A stretch of 64,000 nucleotides of DNA, from NCBI GenBank assembly GCA_031772625.1, contig CM062815.1:116630989-116694988 (forward strand), read 5' to 3'. This document shows, in pieces, positions 58,674 through 64,000 of this stretch. Under the pieces are notes generated by a model. That model did no database searches. It was not told the DNA's origin and worked only from the letters and a program-made list of their open reading frames with translations. The position numbers were made by a program, and so were the translations under genes. The stretch comes from Pinus tabuliformis. Lineage: Eukaryota > Streptophyta > Pinopsida > Pinales > Pinaceae. How positions within the stretch are numbered: the first letter of the stretch is position 1; each line of letters opens with the position of its first letter.

Positions 58674-59234
58674 CAAACTAGGGCAGATGATATCTCACAA
58701 ACTGACCGTCGGATCGGCTTGATTCCACCACCAAAAGTTGCGGCTCCTAGAGGAGGTTCAGATGAACCTACAGCGCAGCTCAGATGAGGAGATATTCTAG
58801 TCCACGTAGGTAAAACTTCACTTCTGCAGTTGCAGCTTCAGTTTCAGCAGTTTCCAGCTTCAAACTAGGGCAATTGATATCTTGCAAACTGTCCGTCGGA
58901 TTGACTTGATTCCACCACTAAAAGTTGTGGATTTCATAGAAGGTTTAGATGAACCTACAATGCAGTTCAGATGAGGAGATCTTCTAGTCCACGCAGGTCA
59001 ATCTTTACTTCTGCAGTTGCAGTTTTAGTTTCAGCAGCTTCCGGCTTCAAACTAGGGCAGTCGATATCTTGCAAACCGTCCGTCAGATTGACTTGATTCC
59101 ACCACCAAAAGTTGCGGCTTTCAGAGGAGGTTCATATGAACCTACAACGTAGTTCATATGAGGAGATCTTCTGGTCCACGTAGGTCAAACTTCACTTCTA
59201 CAGTTGCAACTTCAGTTTCAGCAGCTTCCGGCTT
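58674..59234. repeat. 187 bp tandem triplication inside the copia LTR
   Basis: Units start CAAACTAGGGCA at 58674, 58861 and 59048 with an exact period of 187 bp and roughly 88-90 percent identity. Each contains GATTCCACCACCAAAAGTTG or a close variant and a TCAGATGA/TCATATGA half-palindrome. On the minus strand they lie downstream of the TATA-like box, in the transcribed part. Confidence 0.92.
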
Positions 59235-59357
59235 CACATGTGTGAGGGAGAGACCCTTTTCTGCACAGTAGAGAAGAGACTCTTTTCTGCGCAGTAGAGA
59301 GAGAGAGAGAGAGATGTGTGATGAGCTGAGTGAGTGCAAATGAGGAAAAGTCTTCTT

Positions 59358-59369
59358 GTATTTATACAC
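59358..59369 (-). promoter_or_regulatory. TATA-like box of the copia LTR
   Basis: The minus strand reads GTGTATAAATAC about 240 bp into the LTR, followed about 45-60 bp later by CT/GA-rich sequence. It suits the core promoter. Confidence 0.55.
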
Positions 59370-59605
59370 AACTGGTGATGTTTGAATAGATGCGACTGTT
59401 GGGCTTCTGAGCCTACATGAGTTGTAGGTCGGCTTGATAATAATTCCGTAATCAAAATAAATTCATATCTCCATAAATACTTATCGGAATCGGATGATCT
59501 TTATATCAATCCTACACCTCTTGACGAGAGGAATCTAATAAAAATATTATCAGCCATGAATAAGATGACTCACATGAAGTTTTTCCCTAGTTTCCAATTT
59601 TAACA

Positions 59606-59618
59606 CTCCCTCTCAACT
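59606..59618 (-). promoter_or_regulatory. Polypurine tract of the copia element
   Basis: Minus-strand TTGAGAGGGAG lies directly before the LTR start TGTTAAAATT. Confidence 0.7.
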
Positions 59619-59856
59619 AGGGAGAACTTCATCTGCAATCTGTCTATCGGTCGTTACTATTCATCCATTAAATGAAGTGCACTGTACAGCCTAACCCTTG
59701 CCCTGCTCTGCTTTATTCTACCTATTCTGCTTTGTCTTGTTCTGCCTTGTACTGACTTGTACGACTCTGCTCTGTTATGCGCTGCTTTGCTTTGTTTTGT
59801 TTTGCTCTGCTTTTGTCCGAATTATGAAGAAGAAGAAATGATCGAGGATGTATCAT

Positions 59857-60263
59857 ACTGACTCAAAGTCAGTCTCAGAGTATGTACCACTGGTTCCGGA
59901 CCAGTCTCAACCAACCCAAAGTCAGCGTCATAGTGAGTACAACTCCACTGGTCCCAGACCAGTATCATCCTCCACTGACTCAAAGTCAGTCTCAGAGTGC
60001 GTACCACTGGTCCCATACCAGTCTCAACCGACCCAAAGTCAGCTTCATAGTAGGTACCACTCCTACCACTGGTCCCAGACCAGTATCGCAATGTCAGAGA
60101 GTGTACCACTGGTCCCAGACCAGTACTGCACTGACACGAAGTCAGTCTCAGAGTATGTACCACTGATCCCAGACCAGTCTCAACCGACCCGAAGTCAGTG
60201 TCATAGTATGGTACAACTCCTACCACTGGTCCCAGACTAGTATCAATGATCCCAGATCAATGG
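59857..60263. repeat. Array of short palindromes (ACTGACT..AGTCAGT and ACTGGT..ACCAGT)
   Basis: At least a dozen inverted repeats of 13-17 bp alternate here, for example ACTGACTCAAAGTCAGT (59857-59873) and ACTGGTCCCAGACCAGT (59948, 60068 and 60105 areas). The final one is TGATCCCAGATCA near 60247. They are embedded in imperfect longer units of about 115 bp carrying TCTCAACCGACCCAAAGTCA. It lies in the 3' non-coding region of the copia element. Confidence 0.85.
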
Positions 60264-60410
60264 AGGTCATCCTAGCGTAGGGAGTACGATAGATACAACG
60301 ATGCGTCCATCGGTACTACTATGGTCCCTAACTTCATTTGCCTACTCATTGATCAGATGAGAGGTACTTCCCATGAGTCCCAGACTACATGGGTAGGATG
60401 CTAATCAATC

Positions 60411-60660
60411 CTGTCCTCACAGGAGAACACATCAATCCTGCTACAATTGCCATGGAGAACATATCAATCCAGACCTCACAGGAGAACACATCAATCTTGC
60501 TATAATCGCCATGGAGAACACATCAATCCAGGCCTCACAAGAGAACACATCAATCCTGCTACAATCGCCATGGAGAACACATCAATCTAGGCCTCATAGG
60601 AGAACACATAAATCTTGTTACAATCGCCATGGAGAACGCATCAATCCAGGCATCACATGG
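60411..60660. repeat. 59 bp tandem array, about four copies
   Basis: AGGAGAACACATCAATC starts units at 60421, 60480, 60539 and 60598. Each unit has a second half GCCATGGAGAACACATCAAT, so the unit is itself a diverged pair of about 30 bp. Confidence 0.92.
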
Positions 60661-60684
60661 GAACTAATCATCCTGCTACATAGG

Positions 60685-60756
60685 AAAGCAAATCATCTTG
60701 TTCCACAAGAGAGCAAATCATCTTATCCCACAAGAGAGCGAATCATCTTGTTCCAG
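60685..60756. repeat. 25 bp tandem array, three copies
   Basis: AGCAAATCATCTTGTTCCAC recurs at 60687, 60712 and 60737 with one or two changes. Confidence 0.88.
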
Positions 60757-60849
60757 TGCGCACCACTAGGGGAGGGTGAGTCACCCTATGGTCGTATGTT
60801 GCTCCAGTAAGAACCGCAAGCCCTCAGAACTCCCAGAGCTCAATGTATG

Positions 60850-63703
60850 CAACATGCAAGACCCTTGTACAAGGGTTTCTTGACGACTCCAAGTCATTTG
60901 GGAAAATCACAGATTAGATCTTTCCTCGGGGCTTTGACAAGGTGTATCGACCTATACGTCATCTTAATGCGATGGAGCCTCCTTGCTCATCGACTTACCA
61001 TATCCCAGATGATGTCTATTTGCCAGAGCAATCGACGAATACGGGATTCCTCAATAATCGAATCCCACCTCTGGTTGTTACAGATAATCACAGTGGTATC
61101 CAATGTAAATCCAAATAGCTCACTGAAGAGCTTTCACAGCCAGACTGCCTCACAGGAGGCCATGCTAGCAGCAATATATTCTGCTTCGGCTGTGCTTAAA
61201 GCCACCGACTCCTGCTTCCTGCTCATCCAGGATATCGAAGCAGATCCCAAGGTGAAACAACACTTGGAAGTGCTCTTACGGTCCACCACACTGCCTGCCC
61301 AATCAGCATCAATATATCCAAGTATTCTCACATCTTCGGCAATGTATCTTAACCCATTAGTAATTGTGCCATGAAGATATCTCAGAAGATTCTTGGCATC
61401 AATCTAGTGAGGCTCAACCAAATATGAGCTCACAATGCTAACTGCAAAACATATGTTCGGACGAAGGTTCACCAAGAACATCAATGCGAATGAGTTTATG
61501 AAACTCAGAGGCATTTCCCAAATCTGGTCCGACATCACTACCATATAACTTCTAAAATTTAAGATCCTCGAGGTAGTCACAGGCTTGCAGTACCGAATCT
61601 TTCCAATATCTTTACCACATATTTTCCTCGAGATAGGAAAATTTCCCTTGGCTTCTGCCACACTTCAAGTCCTTGGTCCTTCATTTCAAATTCAGAAGCT
61701 AACTCCCTCTTACATTTGTGAATGAGAGGGTCTGCACCTATTAGAAAGAGGTCATCCACATACAACACCAGTATGAGAGGCTTGCCATCTTCAACCTTAA
61801 AGTAAAGGTTAGGATCGGCTTCACTCCTAGTGAATCCCAGCTTCATCAAGTAGCTATCGATCCTCTCATACCATGCTCGGAGTGCTTGCTTCAGCCCATA
61901 GAGAGCCTTCTTCAACCTGCATACATGAGATTTTCAATCATAAATCTCAAATCCTTCGGGTTGCTACACATAGACCTCTTCTTTGATCAAATCGTGCAAG
62001 AACGCGGTCTTGACATCCATCTGATGTAGGTTCCATCCTTGTGAAGCCGCAAGGGCTATGATCGAGCCGATGGTCGTATATCTGGCAACAAGTACAAATA
62101 TCACATCATAGTCTATACCTTCCTTCTGGGAGAAACCATGAGCAACAAAATGAGCCTTATATTTTTGCGTACTTCCATCTACTACATGCTTTATCTTGTA
62201 AAGCCATTTGGAAGTAACAATTGTCTTGTCTTGGGGTCTAGGAACTACTTCTCAGACATCATTTTTCATAATAGACTCATATTCTTCAGTCATAGCATCC
62301 TTCCATACTTGATGCTTAACGACATCTGAGAATGATGGAGGCTCATTCTGTATGATCGTGCTCATGATGGTCAGGTATCCCTAATACTTGTTAGGTTTCT
62401 TACTTTCACAGAAGGTTCCTCAGGGTTCAGCATGTCCTTCAGCATCATCAAGTATCCCCCTAAGCCATGAAGGCCTCTTCTTAGAAGAGGGAGGCTTAGG
62501 TGGATAAATAAGATCCATGGGTTCCTCCACATCAGACATTGTTACATCATCTACCCATAGAGATATCTTCCACAATCGTACGGTTCTTCCTTTCTGCCAC
62601 ACCATTCTGCTCAGGAGTATGTGGTGTAGTAGTCTCCCTCTTAATGCCAGCCTCAGATATGCTTGAGTGAACCAACTGTAATATATCGGAGGTCTTGCTT
62701 TGGCTTGAAGGGAATGGTCCCCTTTTGAGCTTTCCTTTGGCACATCCTGGACATACACCTTCTTTCTCTACTCGGAATTCGGGCATCCCTGTCACCATTT
62801 GTCTTACACCGGGTAGAGCTTTATAATGAAGGTGGGCAAAACTCCGATGCCAAAGTTCGGACTGAAGAGATGTGTCATAAGATATGACACCTAGCGAACT
62901 TCCATCAACCTGATATAATGAATCAACACAAATCCCAAGATTAAAGGCATCTTTATCATTATTTTTCCATATATGTACCTTGCCATCACTGAAGGTTACC
63001 TTGTAGCCTTTGTCTTCCATTGCTGAGATGGACACCAGGTTCTTTTTAAGGTCAGGTGCATTTAATACATCTTGGAATTTCTAGCCTTCTTGAATGCTTG
63101 CCCTCTTCCTTGATTCCCAGCTCTCCTCTTACCTTTGCTATTGAATTTGTCATTCCTTTGATTGCCATTAGAGGGATTTTGATCATCGTCCCGGTGTGAG
63201 TCCTTTCTATCAGGGCACTTCTTGCTCTTCTACCCTTGTTTCTTATTGAATGCATCTAGCCATTAATTCCTTGAAACTAGAAATTACATGATTGTTCAGA
63301 AGAGTAGTCCTGAACACGTACCATTCGGATGGTAATCCTCCAAGATTCGTGAGTGCCATTTCCCTATCAGTAATAGTCTCCCCAATAGATAGGAGATCTT
63401 TCTTGATCTTGGTGATTCTTAAGAAGTATGCTTGCATACTGTCATCTTTACCCTTCTTGATTTCCCTCAACTTATTTCTAAGAAACAAAAATTTATTTCC
63501 ATCATTAACTTTAAATAAACTCACCAGCCTATCATAGATTTCCTTGGAGGTGTCCAGTTCAGAGATGAGGCCACCAAGTGCTTGTCGATAGAGTCTTGTA
63601 TGATCTTCTTTGTTTTGACTTCTGCGTTTTTCCATTTGTTCCAGGCAACATCAGATGCATTTGATGGAGGCTCAATGATATTGCCTCTCACATGGTCCAA
63701 CAC
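60850..63703 (-). pseudogene. copia gag-pol remnant (58-64 kb element)
   Basis: The gag part near 63.25-63.63 kb reads YDRLVSLFKVNDGNKFLFLR and GGLPSEWYVF. The protease/GAG-pre-integrase part has MSISAMEDKGYKVTFSDGKV, ELWHRSFAHLHYKALPGV and CPGCAKGKLKRGPF; integrase has TPHTPEQNGVAERKN. RT reads MKKALYGLKQALRAWYERID and ILVLYVDDLFLIG; RNase H reads YIDADWAGSVVDRKSTS and VALSTAEAEYIAAS. Order and motifs are those of Ty1/copia. It is broken in roughly ten or more places. Open frames on the plus strand over this region are shadows. Confidence 0.87.
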
Positions 63704-63784
63704 TCCTTGTTCTTCTACGATAGCCTTGCCTATCTTCTCTTCGGTGATTGCTCTTGCTCTTGCTCGGGCTTTGTCTTCACCTCA

Positions 63785-63796
63785 CCTCTAGTACCA
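63785..63796 (-). promoter_or_regulatory. Primer-binding site of the 58-64 kb copia element
   Basis: The minus strand reads TGGTACTAGAGG directly after the LTR end CA at 63797, a diverged form of TGGTATCAGAGC. Confidence 0.65.
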
Positions 63797-64000
63797 TGTC
63801 AATTTATGGTATGTTCTATACTTATAACAATTTGCTTCTTTTTTTTATTATATTCCATAGATTAGCAATCACATGTACATAAATTAAAGTGCAGATAGAA
63901 CATTAAACGATCGACAGAAAACAAGCCAAGACAAGAGACACAAGATGTGGCGGCTAGCCAGGGACAAACCCCACAATGTGTGGGGAAACCCTTTGATCAA
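63797..64000 (-). repeat. 5' LTR of the 58-64 kb copia element, cut by window end
   Basis: 204 bp matching 58359-58562, including CGATCGACAGAAAACAAGCC and the CCCCACAATGTGTGGGG inverted repeat. The rest, about 1 kb, should follow beyond the window. Confidence 0.9.

Larger units (their letters stand above)
58359..59605 (-). repeat. 3' LTR of the 58-64 kb copia element
   Basis: 1247 bp; on the minus strand it runs from TGTTAAAATT (59605) to AATTGACA (58359). It includes a 187 bp triplication (58674-59234), a GA run (59296-59314) and a TATA-like box near 59360. Confidence 0.88.
58359..64000 (-). mobile_element. Ty1/copia element (fossil), 5' LTR cut by window edge
   Basis: Minus-strand element with its 3' LTR at 58359-59605 and its 5' LTR beginning at 63797 and running off the window. 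The 204 bp visible in both differ at about six positions (about 3 percent). The left target duplication is probably ATTGT (58354-58358). Between the LTRs, from right to left, are a primer site, gag (63.24-63.7 kb), protease/GAG-pre-integrase (62.6-63.1), integrase (around 62.55-62.75), RT (61.4-62.3), RNase H (60.85-61.4) and a 1.2 kb repeat-built 3' non-coding region. It is broken in roughly ten or more places. Confidence 0.88.

Noticed and set aside
59822-60240. Repetitive frames of 130-134 codons on both strands
   Set aside because: Both arise from the palindrome array, which reads open on both strands because of its composition.
59700-60800. Repeat arrays considered as a CRISPR array
   Set aside because: Units are contiguous tandem repeats or palindromes without unique spacers of constant length, and the context is a plant retroelement.
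60847-61374. A 175-codon plus-strand frame
   Set aside because: It is antisense to copia RNase H, whose motifs (DADWAGS, AEAEYIAA) read clearly on the minus strand.

Overview
This 64 kb window looks like intergenic DNA from a large, repeat-rich seed-plant genome. A gymnosperm such as a conifer is my best guess, inferred from the density of old nested retroelements, long AT-rich decayed stretches and plant-type LINEs; no sequence here proves it. I found no convincing host gene, tRNA, rRNA or CRISPR array. Almost all recognisable coding sequence belongs to retrotransposons.

Layout. 1-9.3 kb is a four-deep nest. A minus-strand Ty3/gypsy remnant (gag 5748-6636, LTR from 8917) carries an ORF1-only LINE in its leader (6707-8286). 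Its gag is cut by a minus-strand Ty1/copia fragment (3425-5747), which is cut by the 5' LTR of another copia-type element (2228-3424), whose leader holds a small non-coding LTR element (TRIM-like, 40-2206, target duplication CTGCT). 9.3-12 kb is AT-rich with a faint unidentified coding remnant. 12017-30075 is an old plus-strand copia (target duplication CATAT). Its 3' LTR is split by a 13.2 kb minus-strand Ty3/gypsy element of the Athila/Tat type (16727-29885, target duplication AATGT) with a long extra open region between pol and its 3' LTR.

30.4-48.2 kb holds another copy of the first copia family (30384-34144) and a direct tandem duplication of about 6.8 kb (32481-41463 and 41467-48205). 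Each duplicate contains part of that copia, an AT-rich spacer and an internally deleted LINE. Only the first duplicate carries a 2.1 kb ORF1-only LINE (38321-40454) with a 17 bp target duplication; the second keeps the empty site. This LINE has an uninterrupted 615-codon ORF1 in which a gapless 76-residue ubiquitin-like domain ending in LRGG sits upstream of the usual DUF4283 and CCHC modules. It is the most unusual item in the window.

48.2-58.3 kb is decayed intergenic DNA with short tandem repeats, a tRNA-derived SINE (51669-51919) and a heavily decayed plus-strand gypsy pol (about 53.2-56.0 kb). 58359-64000 is a minus-strand copia element whose 5' LTR runs off the window. Its LTR has a 187 bp triplication, and its 3' non-coding region is built of short palindromes and tandem arrays.

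There is no pathway shared by these parts; the window records successive insertions. Relative order can be read from nesting: the duplication came after the second copia insertion, and the ubiquitin-like LINE came after the duplication.
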